Below are positions 7,334-14,210 of a DNA stretch of 22,907 bases, in pieces. The number at the start of each line of letters is the position of its first letter. Within the stretch, counting starts at the first letter, position 1. The translations under genes were made by a program, and so were the position numbers. Under the pieces are notes generated by a model. The model worked only from the letters and a program-made list of their open reading frames with translations. It had not been told where the DNA came from and did no database searches. The stretch is from JACORV01 sp041484135 (GTDB lineage: Bacteria > Gemmatimonadota > Gemmatimonadetes > Gemmatimonadales > JACORV01): the NCBI GenBank assembly GCA_041484135.1, contig JBGPHD010000031.1, positions 1 through 22,907 on the forward strand, given 5' to 3'.

Positions 7334-8203
7334 ATGCCGTTGTCAAGCAGATCGGCCATTCTCGCGGCGGCGCTGGCGTGCGTTCCGTCGCTCGCGATGG
7401 CGCAGTCGCGCCGCGTCCTCCCGTCCGGGGATCCGCGGACCGAGATCATGGGCTACTACTCGGCGGTGATGTTGTTCGCGCCGGCGGGGCTCATGCCCGC
7501 CGGCTCGCGCGTCGAGGTGGGCGGCGACCTGACCTTCATCCCGCCCCTCTCGCTCGCCGATCGCACCGCCGGTTTCGGCGGCCTCAAGGAGGAGAAGACC
7601 AACTTCTGTCCTGTGCTGCCGCGGCTCCGCGCGGGTGCGTCGTTCGGGCGGACAGCGGTGGTGGCGGGCCTCACGCCCCCCGTCACGGTCTGCGGCGTGA
7701 AGGCGACGCTCCTCTCGGCGGCGGTCTCCCAGCGGTTCGCGCTTTCGGGGAACTGGGGTGGCGCGGTCCGCGCGTCGGCCCTGGCCGGCAGTCTCGCCGC
7801 CGCGATCACCTGCAGCGCCGCCGCCATCGCCGACACCACGGACCTCACCTGTTCGGGCGGGAACCTCTCCGACGACCGCGTGAAGCCGATCACCTTCGCG
7901 CTCGAGGGCGCGATCACGCATGGCGACGGGCAGGGGCGCTTCGAGCCCTACCTGCTCGTCGGGGTGCGGCGGGAGCGGGTGGACTTCGACGTGAACTACA
8001 CCCGGCCCCTCGCCACGAGCAGAGGCCCCGCGCTGGACGATCACGAGCGGCTCCGGGCCACGCTGACCCGCGTGCACGCCGCTGCCGGGGCCTCGTGGTC
8101 GTTCACGCCCCGCCTGCGCCTCGGCGGCGAAGTCTTCTACGCGCCGGGCGCGCTCTTCACAGTGCGCGGCCGCGCCAGCCTGGCCCTGCGGAGTCCCTCG
8201 TGA
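7334..8203 (+). CDS. Outer-membrane beta-barrel-like protein
   Basis: A 289-residue exported protein. Residues 1-23 form a signal peptide ending PSLAMA, cleaved before QSRR. The remainder alternates short amphipathic strands with polar turns, for example SRVEVGGDLTFIPPL, RLRAGASFGRTAVVAGLT, FEPYLLVGVRRERVDFDV and LRLGGEVFYAPGALF, as in eight- to twelve-strand outer-membrane barrels. Four cysteines in the mature part (FCPVL, TVCGV, ITCSA, LTCSG) may form two disulfides, uncommon for a barrel. The ATG at 7334 is chosen because it starts the signal peptide; open frame exists further upstream but reads antisense to the zinc-ribbon gene. Its stop codon overlaps the start of the next gene (TGATG), so both are made together. 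Function unknown. Confidence 0.82.
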   Translation: MPLSSRSAILAAALACVPSLAMAQSRRVLPSGDPRTEIMGYYSAVMLFAPAGLMPAGSRVEVGGDLTFIPPLSLADRTAGFGGLKEEKTNFCPVLPRLRAGASFGRTAVVAGLTPPVTVCGVKATLLSAAVSQRFALSGNWGGAVRASALAGSLAAAITCSAAAIADTTDLTCSGGNLSDDRVKPITFALEGAITHGDGQGRFEPYLLVGVRRERVDFDVNYTRPLATSRGPALDDHERLRATLTRVHAAAGASWSFTPRLRLGGEVFYAPGALFTVRGRASLALRSPS

Positions 8204-8658
8204 TGGCGCGCTCACGTACCCTGGCGGCGGTGGCGTCGCTCGTGGCCGTGGCCGCGTGCAGCGACCTCTCCATCGATCCGGCGATCGACCGCATCACCGT
8301 GCCCATCGCCAACCCGAGCTTCTCGGGCGACATCGAGCCGGTCCTGAAGGAGACGTGCGCCTCGAGCGGTGCCTGCCACAGCGGCCCCAACGTGCCCAGC
8401 ACGATGGATCTCGATCCGGGCCAGGCGTGGGCGTCGATCGTCAACGTGCTGACGAAGGTCTCCGGCGCCGCCTACGCTCCGGCGCCGTATCGCGTGCGCC
8501 CGGGCTTCCCCGATTCGTCCCTCTTCTATCGCGTGCTGAGCGAGGACGCTGTCTACCGGCTGGGCTACTACCGCATGCCCCAGACGCGCTACCCACTGCC
8601 CGCGCCCATCATCGCCACGATCCGCAACTGGATCGCCAACGGGGCGCCTAACAACTAG
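8203..8658 (+). CDS. Cytochrome-c-like lipoprotein with atypical C-x5-C-H motif
   Basis: A 151-residue predicted lipoprotein: basic N-terminus, hydrophobic core and lipobox VAAC with the acylated cysteine at about residue 19. The body follows the plan of small c-type-cytochrome-like domains found with planctomycete-type cytochromes: FSGDIEPVLKETC, a CH pair in GACHSG, a middle helix, then YYRMPQTRYPLP with a candidate Met ligand and a closing IIATIRNWIANGAPNN helix. The haem motif is odd: the two cysteines are five residues apart (C-ASSGA-C-H) rather than two, so covalent haem binding is uncertain; the pair might be a disulfide instead. The 1-nt overlap with the upstream barrel gene points to a joint role in the outer membrane. 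A GTG one codon earlier is an alternative start. Confidence 0.78.
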   Translation: MARSRTLAAVASLVAVAACSDLSIDPAIDRITVPIANPSFSGDIEPVLKETCASSGACHSGPNVPSTMDLDPGQAWASIVNVLTKVSGAAYAPAPYRVRPGFPDSSLFYRVLSEDAVYRLGYYRMPQTRYPLPAPIIATIRNWIANGAPNN

Positions 8659-8691
8659 CGATATGTTGGGGTGGGGCCTTCCGTCCGACGG

Positions 8692-9246
8692 CTAGACCTC
8701 CAGATCGGGATTGTAGTCGCGGTACTTTCCCTTCTCGCGCTCGCTTTCCAGCCAGCTTCCGAACCCCGATGCGACCAGCCCCTGGGACACGTGCTGCTCC
8801 GTGGCCGCGCTCGTGGCCAGGAAGTCCGCGTACTCGTTCTTGGCGTGATCCGCGTGACCCCGCACCCACGTCCAGTCGACGTCGTGCTTCTCGGCGCACG
8901 AGACCAGCTCCTGCCACAGCTCGAGATTCTCGATGGCGCCGCCCTTGCGCCGCCAGCCGCGCGCCCGCCAGCCGCGGACCCACTCGTTCATGCCCTTCAC
9001 GAGGTACTGGGAGTCGGACACGAACGTGATGGCCAGCGAGCTTCCCTTGGCGCCGAGCAACTCCAGCGCGAGGATCGCCGATCGCAGCGCCATGCGGTTG
9101 TTCGTGGTGTCGGGCTCAGCGGTGAAATAGTCGCGCCGCTCCACGGCGCCGGAGCGCCGTCGCACCTCGACCAGCCCGCCCGCGCCCCCGGGATTCGGCG
9201 GCTCGGTGCCGTTCCCGAGGCACGCCTCGTCCGCGTGGACGAGGAT
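8692..9246 (-). CDS. rnhA: Ribonuclease HI, start codon missing or non-canonical
   Basis: RNase HI cleaves RNA in RNA-DNA hybrids. Conserved segments read in order: HADEACLGN with the first catalytic Asp, NPGGAGG, DTTNNRMALRSAI, FVSDSQYLVKGMNEW with the second Asp, VRGHADH with the catalytic His, and NEYADFLA with the last Asp. The first GTG in frame (9165) would remove the segment with the first catalytic Asp, so the real N-terminus must lie upstream; yet from the in-frame TGA at 9265-9267 to that point there is no ATG, GTG or TTG, only ATC codons at 9258 and 9246. One missing G in CGATAGCC next to the uspA stop codon would restore CGATGAGCC, an ATGA overlap and the protein start MSRILVHADE. 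The Glu of the canonical NNRMEL motif is Ala here. Coordinates use ATC at 9246 as the minimal full domain. Confidence 0.85.
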   Translation of the reverse strand: MLVHADEACLGNGTEPPNPGGAGGLVEVRRRSGAVERRDYFTAEPDTTNNRMALRSAILALELLGAKGSSLAITFVSDSQYLVKGMNEWVRGWRARGWRRKGGAIENLELWQELVSCAEKHDVDWTWVRGHADHAKNEYADFLATSAATEQHVSQGLVASGFGSWLESEREKGKYRDYNPDLEV

Positions 9247-9250
9247 GCGG

Positions 9251-10084
9251 CTATCGATTGACGATCACCGGGATGGACGTCGCCTTGAGCAGCTTCTCCG
9301 CCGTGGAGCCGATGCCCCAGGACCGGCGGTGGCTCTCGTGCGCGCCCGCGACCAGGAGGTCGGCGCCGGCGCCCTCGATGAACGCGGCCACCGCGGTGGC
9401 GATGTCGCCGGTGAGCCGGTGCGTCTCGTACCCCACGCCCTCACCGGAGAGGAACGCGGCGGCCTTGGCGAGCAGCTCCTCGCCGGCCGCGGCGTCGTCC
9501 GTCACCGTCACCACGTCCACCTTCACGCCCACGGCGGAGCCGTAGCGCGCCGCCAGCGCCAGCGATTGCGTGCTGTGCTCGCGCCCGTCGTAGGCCACCA
9601 CCGGGTGTTCGCAACGTGACGGGCGCTCCCCCGCCACCAGCACCGGCTTGGGAGACTTGCGGACGATGTGGGCCGTGATCTCCCCGAGCGTGCCGGGATG
9701 CTCGTGGGCCTCGCCGCGCCTCCCCACCACGATCGCCTCCGCCTGTCCGGCGAGCCGCAGCAGCTCCTCGTCCACCATGCCCACCGCGCTCACCGTCTCC
9801 ACCGCCAGGCCCGCCTCGCGCACCCGCGCCGCTCCCTCCTCGAGGAGCCGTTCCGCGCGCTCGTTCAGCGCCCTGCCGAGGTCCTCCGACACGGGCGAGA
9901 GCGGCAGCCCCTCGGTCCAGAGGGGCGCGGTGGATTCGTAGAGCGGCGTCTCGAGCACGCGCACGTCCACGATGGCCGCGAGCATGATGGTGGAGTGGAA
10001 GCGGCGAGCGAGGTCGAGGGCCACCGTCAGCGCGGATGCGGCTCCGGCGGAGCCGTCCAGTCCAACGAGCAGCCGGGTGAACAT
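9251..10084 (-). CDS. Tandem universal stress protein (two UspA domains)
   Basis: A 277-residue protein with two Usp domains in series. The first opens FTRLLVGLDGSAGAASAL and ends VVGRRGEAHEHPGTLGEI...KPVLVAGE; the second opens HPVVAYDGREHSTQSL and ends LLVAGAHESHRRSWGIGSTAEKLLKATSIPVIV. The ATP-loop pattern G-x2-G-x9-G-(S/T) is kept only in part: domain one has the spacing but Glu in place of Ser/Thr, domain two has the GST end but lacks the second Gly. Nucleotide binding is therefore possible but not certain. Usp proteins respond to starvation and oxidative or energy stress. It lies between selD and rnhA on the same strand. A TTGACA and an 8-bp inverted repeat lie directly upstream, so it probably has its own regulated promoter. 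Confidence 0.9.
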   Translation of the reverse strand: MFTRLLVGLDGSAGAASALTVALDLARRFHSTIMLAAIVDVRVLETPLYESTAPLWTEGLPLSPVSEDLGRALNERAERLLEEGAARVREAGLAVETVSAVGMVDEELLRLAGQAEAIVVGRRGEAHEHPGTLGEITAHIVRKSPKPVLVAGERPSRCEHPVVAYDGREHSTQSLALAARYGSAVGVKVDVVTVTDDAAAGEELLAKAAAFLSGEGVGYETHRLTGDIATAVAAFIEGAGADLLVAGAHESHRRSWGIGSTAEKLLKATSIPVIVNR

Positions 10085-10090
10085 GAGGCA

Positions 10091-10109
10091 GGATGCCGCT
10101 CCGGCATCC
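10091..10109 (-). repeat. Perfect 8-bp inverted repeat upstream of the usp gene
   Basis: GGATGCCG-N3-CGGCATCC lies between the selD stop codon and the usp start (7 nt before the ATG). A TTGACA (minus strand, about 10113-10118) stands just before it, with a weak CATCCT where a -10 would be. There is no U-tract, so an operator or a 5'-leader hairpin for the usp gene is more likely than a selD terminator. Confidence 0.5.
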
Positions 10110-10153
10110 CCGGTGTCAAGCGCGCGCGGCTGGCGCGCCCGCGCGGGGGAAGG

Positions 10154-11242
10154 TCAACCGGCGCCCGCGCCCGCTCCGGCATGCACGGTGAGCGTCCCCG
10201 GCTCACCGGCGGTGACGGTCCCGATCACCGCAGCGGCCCGCGTGGCGTGCGCCTTGAGTGCGGCGAGGAGTCGCAGAAGATCGGCCGGCGCCACCGCGAG
10301 GAGCAGGCCGCCGGAGGTCTGCGCATCGGCAAGGAGGATCCGCTCCGTCTGGCCGACCTCGTCGTCGAAGCGCGCCGTCGCGGCGAGCGACTCGAGGTTG
10401 CGCGTCGTTCCGCCCGGGACGTTGCCCGCCGCGGCCAGGGCGGCCGCGCCCGGAATGAAGGGTACCGCGCCCGCCCACACCTCGGCCGCGCAGCCGCTCG
10501 CCGCCATCATGGACCGGAGGTGGCCGAGGAGCCCGAACCCGGTGACGTCGGTCGCGGCCCGCACCCCCGCCTCGCGGGCCGCAGCGGCCGCGCCGTCGTT
10601 CAGCGTGGTCATGACCGCGATCGCCTCGGCGATCACCTCCGGCGGCGCCGCTTCGCGCTTGATGGCGGTGGCGATGATGCCGGAGCCGATGGGCTTGGTG
10701 AGCACGAGCCGGTCGCCGGGGCGCGCGGCCGCGTTGGTCGTCATCCGGTCCGGATGGACCTCGCCCACCGCCACCAATCCGAACTTGGGTTCGGGATCGT
10801 CGATCGAGTGGCCTCCGACGATCACCGCCCCCGCCTTCGTGACTACCTCCGCCGCGCCGCGCAGCACCTCGCCCAGCGTCTCGAGCGGCAGCGATCCCCG
10901 CGGCCACCCCACCAGGTTCAGGCAGTAGAGGGGCCGGCCTCCCATGGCGTACACGTCCGACAGCGCGTTGGAAGCCGCGATCCGCCCGAAGTCATACGGG
11001 TCGTCCACGATCGGCGTGAAGAAGTCGGTGGTGAGCACCAGGGCGCGCTCCGCGTCCAGGCGGATGACGGCGGCGTCGTCGCCACCGCTCGCATCCACCA
11101 GCACCGAGGGATCGGTGCCCTGAGGGACGAAGCGCAGGACCTGCGCGAGCTCAGCGGGGCCGAGTTTGCAGGCTCAACCGGCGCCGTGGGAGAGCTGGGT
11201 CAGTCGGATCTTGGGTCGTTGGTCTTGCGGAGCTTCGGACAT
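10154..11242 (-). CDS. selD: Selenide, water dikinase with selenocysteine at the active site (UGA at 11174-11176)
   Basis: SelD makes selenophosphate from selenide and ATP, the selenium donor for selenocysteine and selenouridine. Read from the ATG at 11242 the protein starts MSEAPQDQRPKIRLTQLSHGAG, then TGA, then ACKLGPAELAQVL. The E. coli enzyme has SHGAGCGCK there, so the TGA falls exactly on the catalytic Cys17 position and is best read as selenocysteine, residue 23 of 362; K26 matches the essential Lys. Downstream follow GGDDAAVIRLD, TTDFFTPIVDDPYDFGRIAASNALSDVYAMGG, GGHSIDDPEPKFG and DVTGFGLLGHL, all SelD hallmarks. The start is fixed by a perfect AGGAGG 6 nt upstream, in the junction with the preceding gene. 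A frame beginning after the TGA would lose the catalytic segment. No selA, selB or selC is in the window; they must lie elsewhere if the readthrough is real. Confidence 0.95.
11139..11176 (-). promoter_or_regulatory. Candidate bacterial SECIS hairpin following the selD UGA
   Basis: Starting directly after the UGA, GCCUGC can pair with GCAGGU (5 Watson-Crick pairs plus one G-U), then an internal loop, an upper CUC/GAG stem and an apical loop GGCCCCGCU beginning with GG. A stem right behind the UGA with a G early in the loop is what bacterial SECIS elements show. Folding was done by eye, and alternative pairings inside the loop exist. Confidence 0.5.
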
Positions 11243-11252
11243 GACCAGCCTC

Positions 11253-12149
11253 CTAAGCGTATTCCCTTGCCACCAGCCACGCCCGGAGCGCGACCAGGGT
11301 CCGCTCCTCGGCGAAGGTCCCGCTCCCGATCGTGCCGCGCTGCGTCTGGAGCTTGGCCAGCTTGGGCGCCGCGAGGGCCACCGCCTCCCGCGCCTGCGGC
11401 AGCGGCACCGCCACCAGGGCGTCCACCGCGTGCACGATGTCCAGGTTCCGCCACGAGCCGTCGGGCTTCTGGTTGAGCGCGAGGTGCTCCGAGAGGATCG
11501 GCAGCTGCGCGCGGAAGGGCAGCGGCGACCAGGCGATGGCCGAGAGCGCCCCCACCATCAGCGTGGGCGCCCAGAGTCCGCCCCAGGTGTCCCACATCTT
11601 GGGCATCGCGAGCAGGCTCCCCACGTGGCGCCGCACCAGCGTCCGCTCGTCCTGGCCCGCGCGCAGCACCGAGCGCAGCGCGAAGCACGAAGCCAGGAAC
11701 CGCGACCCCTGGTCCGACGTCACCGAGGCGCCGGTGGGGAGGGTGAGCCGCGAGATGGTCCGGGACGAGGAGCGATACGCGAAGAACCCGCCGATGCTGT
11801 GCTCGCAGGTCTTGAGCTCGTGCCGCCGAGGCGTGCAGCCCAGCCCGAAGGCGCCGTCCCTGTCCTGCCGCGCGAGCACCCAGCTGACCGCCTTGTTCAC
11901 CACCGTCGAGTTGCCGGCGAGGCCCAGGTCCATCAGCTCCCAGATGTACCACGCCGTCTGCATCAGGTCGCCGGCGATGCTGCCGTCCGCCCGCGCCTTC
12001 GCCCGCCGCTCGCGGATGAGCGCCTGGGTGAGCCGGTCGTCCTCGGGGCCGGGGACCTGGAGGAGCCGCCGGGCGACGACGCCGACCCGCGTCTGGCGAT
12101 CCGCGTAGTAGGCGGTGACCCGCTCGATGGCGCGATGGACCGGATTCAT
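11253..12149 (-). CDS. Alpha/alpha-toroid (terpenoid-cyclase-like fold) protein
   Basis: A 298-residue protein of repeated helices with QW-type hints: QTAWYIWELMDLG, VLARQDRDGAFG and ALNQKPDGSW, the Q-x(2-3)-DG-x-(W/F) pattern of squalene-cyclase and prenyltransferase-like alpha/alpha toroids. It lacks the cyclase DxDD acid motif and is much shorter than the cyclases, so it is more likely a binding or hydrolase-like toroid than a cyclase. C and H residues cluster in GLGCTPRRHELKTCEHS, a possible metal site. No signal peptide. It precedes selD by 10 nt, its TAG stop being part of the AGGAGG of selD, so the two are coupled. Its own start has TACTTT 8 nt before the ATG and no ribosome binding site. 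A role in selenium metabolism is not shown by anything but position. Confidence 0.72.
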   Translation of the reverse strand: MNPVHRAIERVTAYYADRQTRVGVVARRLLQVPGPEDDRLTQALIRERRAKARADGSIAGDLMQTAWYIWELMDLGLAGNSTVVNKAVSWVLARQDRDGAFGLGCTPRRHELKTCEHSIGGFFAYRSSSRTISRLTLPTGASVTSDQGSRFLASCFALRSVLRAGQDERTLVRRHVGSLLAMPKMWDTWGGLWAPTLMVGALSAIAWSPLPFRAQLPILSEHLALNQKPDGSWRNLDIVHAVDALVAVPLPQAREAVALAAPKLAKLQTQRGTIGSGTFAEERTLVALRAWLVAREYA

Positions 12150-12157
12150 GGCGCCGT

Positions 12158-12163
12158 AAAGTA
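12158..12163 (-). promoter_or_regulatory. Candidate -10 element (TACTTT) 8 nt before the start at 12149
   Basis: TACTTT on the minus strand lies 8 nt before the ATG, without a Shine-Dalgarno, so the toroid-selD transcript may start leaderless here. The gap to the upstream gene is only 22 bp, so read-through from it is also possible. Confidence 0.3.
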
Positions 12164-12171
12164 GAGGCGCG

Positions 12172-12522
12172 CTAGCTCAACCGCCACGCGAGGATCGCTC
12201 CGGCCACCACGTACTTCGCCACCCCGAGGCCGAAAAGCCGCAATTCGGCCGTTCCGGAGGAACGCAGGAGCGCAAAGCGCAGTCCGCGTTCCGCCCCGGA
12301 GACCAGTGCGCCGAGGAGCAGGAAGACCAGCAGCCAGCCCCCATGGCCCAGCGAGCCGAACCAGAGCGCCGAGAGCAGGGTGAGGACCAGCGCTTCGGCC
12401 AGCAGGACGGTGATCACGGGTCGCGTCAGGCCGTGGTGCTGCACCCATCCCCAGAGCAGGAAGAGCAGCGCCACCGGCACGAACGCCAGGAATACCGTCA
12501 CCAGGCTCACGAACCCCTCCAT
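12172..12522 (-). CDS. Small integral membrane protein, unknown
   Basis: A 116-residue, very hydrophobic protein with about four membrane passes: residues 4-24 (SLVTVFLAFVPVALLFLLWGW), 35-55, 60-77 and 95-113. Between passes 3 and 4 is a basic loop (SGAERGLRFALLRSSGTAELR). The ATG at 12522 overlaps the last 16 bases of the amidohydrolase gene, so it is translated by coupling. No family recognised. The frame is open further upstream but that part reads out of frame inside the amidohydrolase gene and lacks hydrophobic character. Confidence 0.72.
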   Translation of the reverse strand: MEGFVSLVTVFLAFVPVALLFLLWGWVQHHGLTRPVITVLLAEALVLTLLSALWFGSLGHGGWLLVFLLLGALVSGAERGLRFALLRSSGTAELRLFGLGVAKYVVAGAILAWRLS

Positions 12523-14210
12523 CCCGGTCCACGGAGCGCGCGGCCCGGCCGCTCCCCTGTGGGCCGGCCAAGGTCGAGCGTGAAGCGGCCGTTCACGATC
12601 ACGTGGCGCACCCCTTCTGCCGGCCGGCTCGGGTCCTCGAAGGTGGCCCGGTCGGCGATGGTGAGAGGATCGAAGATCGTGATGTCCGCGAAGTACCCTT
12701 CGCGCAGGAGACCGCGCTCGCTGAGGCCCATCCGCTCTGCCGCGACCCCCGTCATCTTGCGGACCGCGGTCTCGAGGCTCAGCAGATGCTCGTCCCGCAC
12801 GTAGCGGCCGAGGATCCGCGGGAAGGTCCCGTAGCCCCGGGGATGCACCCGCCGCATCCCCAGCGGTCCGTCGGGCGCCGTCGCGCCCAGGTCCGACCCG
12901 ACCCCGACCCACGGCGCCGCGATCGCCGCCCGCACGTCGGCCTCGTTCATCGAGAAGTAGGCGGCTCCCGTCTTGGCGTGGTCCGCGATGAGCAGGTCGA
13001 AGAGCGCCTCGTACGCGTCCTTGTGCTCTTCCCGGGCGATGTCGGCGAGATAGCGCCCCTCGAAGCGGCGGAGCGAGGAGTCGAGCACGCCGAGCACCAG
13101 TATCCCGCCCAGGCCGCCCGCCCCGCGCACGAAGTTCTCCTGCCCGCCGTTCCTCGCGATCAGCTCCCGCCGGATGCGGGCCCGCGTCGCCGGGTCGGAG
13201 AGCCGCCGCACCAGGGCCTCGTCGCCGCCCTCATGCGCCCAGGCCGGTATCGACGCCGAGAGCCCGGTCGCGGAAGCGGTGTACGGATAGCTGTTCGCGC
13301 CCACGCGCTGGCCGCGCGCCCGCGCGGCATCGAAGAGCGCCAGGATCTCCCGCATGTGACCCCAGCTCGGGCGTCCCGCCAGCTTGAGGTGCCAGACCTC
13401 CACGGGCGTGTTGGCCGCGCGCCCGATCGCGAACGCCTCAGCCAGCGCCGTCCGGATCCGCGGGCCCTCGTTGCGGATGTGCGAGATGTAGACGCCGCCG
13501 TACGGCCCCACGGCGCGCGCCAGCGCGATCAGCTCGGCGGTCCTGGCGTAGAATGCGGGCGCGTAGACCAGCGCCGAAGACAGGCCCAGCGCGCCCTGCC
13601 GCATCGCCGTGTCGACCAAGGCCACCATCCGCGCCAGCTCCGCCGGCGAGGGGGCGCGGCGCGCGTCACCGAGCACGTACTTCCGCACCTGCGTCGCGCC
13701 CACGAACGACCCGATGTTGAACGGCGTCCCGGACCGCTCGAGGCGCCGGAAGTACCCGTCGAGGTCGTGCCAGTCCACGGTGACGCCCCACGCCGCGAAC
13801 TGCGCGCTGTCATCGCGCAGCGTGTTCGCGTTCACCGGCGCCGCGCTGCCCCCCTCGCCCGTGATCTCCGTGGTGATCCCCTGCGTCACTTTGCTGTAGC
13901 CGCGCGGGTCGGAGAGGATCGTGATCTCGGAATGGCCGAGCATGTCGATGAAGCCGGGCGCGACCACGAGCCCCCGCGCGTCCACCATCCGCGTCGCCGT
14001 GCGACCCGAGAGGTCGCCGATCGCGGCGATGCGGTCCCCGGAGATCCCGACGTCCGCCGCGCGCCTCGGCGCCCCCGTGCCGTCCACCACCGTGCCGCCC
14101 GAGATGAGGATGTCGTAGTCGGGCGGCGCCGACGGGCGGCCGGGCGCTCCGGCGGCGAGGAACAGCGCGGCGGCGATGACCGCGGGGGCGGCGCGGCGGG
14201 CGCGCGCCAT
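12507..14210 (-). CDS. N-acyl-D-amino-acid deacylase-type amidohydrolase, exported
   Basis: A 567-residue amidohydrolase of the D-aminoacylase group, predicted to hydrolyse N-acyl-D-amino acids or related amides. N-terminal signal peptide (about 1-24), then the entry ILISGGTVVDGTGAPRRAADVGI, the metal barrel start APGFIDMLGHSE (93-94 region), GITTEITGEGG, metal ligands H244 in YISHIRNEG and H274 in VWHLK, catalytic D440 in VGSDLGATAPDG and PRGYGTFPRILG, ending with the usual YFADITIFD beta-sandwich return. Compared with the classic enzyme (HxH and a Cys in GNCG) the first His is Leu91 and the Cys position is Gly120, next to Glu119. It may belong to a separate branch with altered metal binding. 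Start: ATG at 14210 overlaps the stop codon of the upstream membrane gene (TGATG); GTG one codon earlier is an alternative. Confidence 0.88.
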   Translation of the reverse strand: MARARRAAPAVIAAALFLAAGAPGRPSAPPDYDILISGGTVVDGTGAPRRAADVGISGDRIAAIGDLSGRTATRMVDARGLVVAPGFIDMLGHSEITILSDPRGYSKVTQGITTEITGEGGSAAPVNANTLRDDSAQFAAWGVTVDWHDLDGYFRRLERSGTPFNIGSFVGATQVRKYVLGDARRAPSPAELARMVALVDTAMRQGALGLSSALVYAPAFYARTAELIALARAVGPYGGVYISHIRNEGPRIRTALAEAFAIGRAANTPVEVWHLKLAGRPSWGHMREILALFDAARARGQRVGANSYPYTASATGLSASIPAWAHEGGDEALVRRLSDPATRARIRRELIARNGGQENFVRGAGGLGGILVLGVLDSSLRRFEGRYLADIAREEHKDAYEALFDLLIADHAKTGAAYFSMNEADVRAAIAAPWVGVGSDLGATAPDGPLGMRRVHPRGYGTFPRILGRYVRDEHLLSLETAVRKMTGVAAERMGLSERGLLREGYFADITIFDPLTIADRATFEDPSRPAEGVRHVIVNGRFTLDLGRPTGERPGRALRGPGWRGS

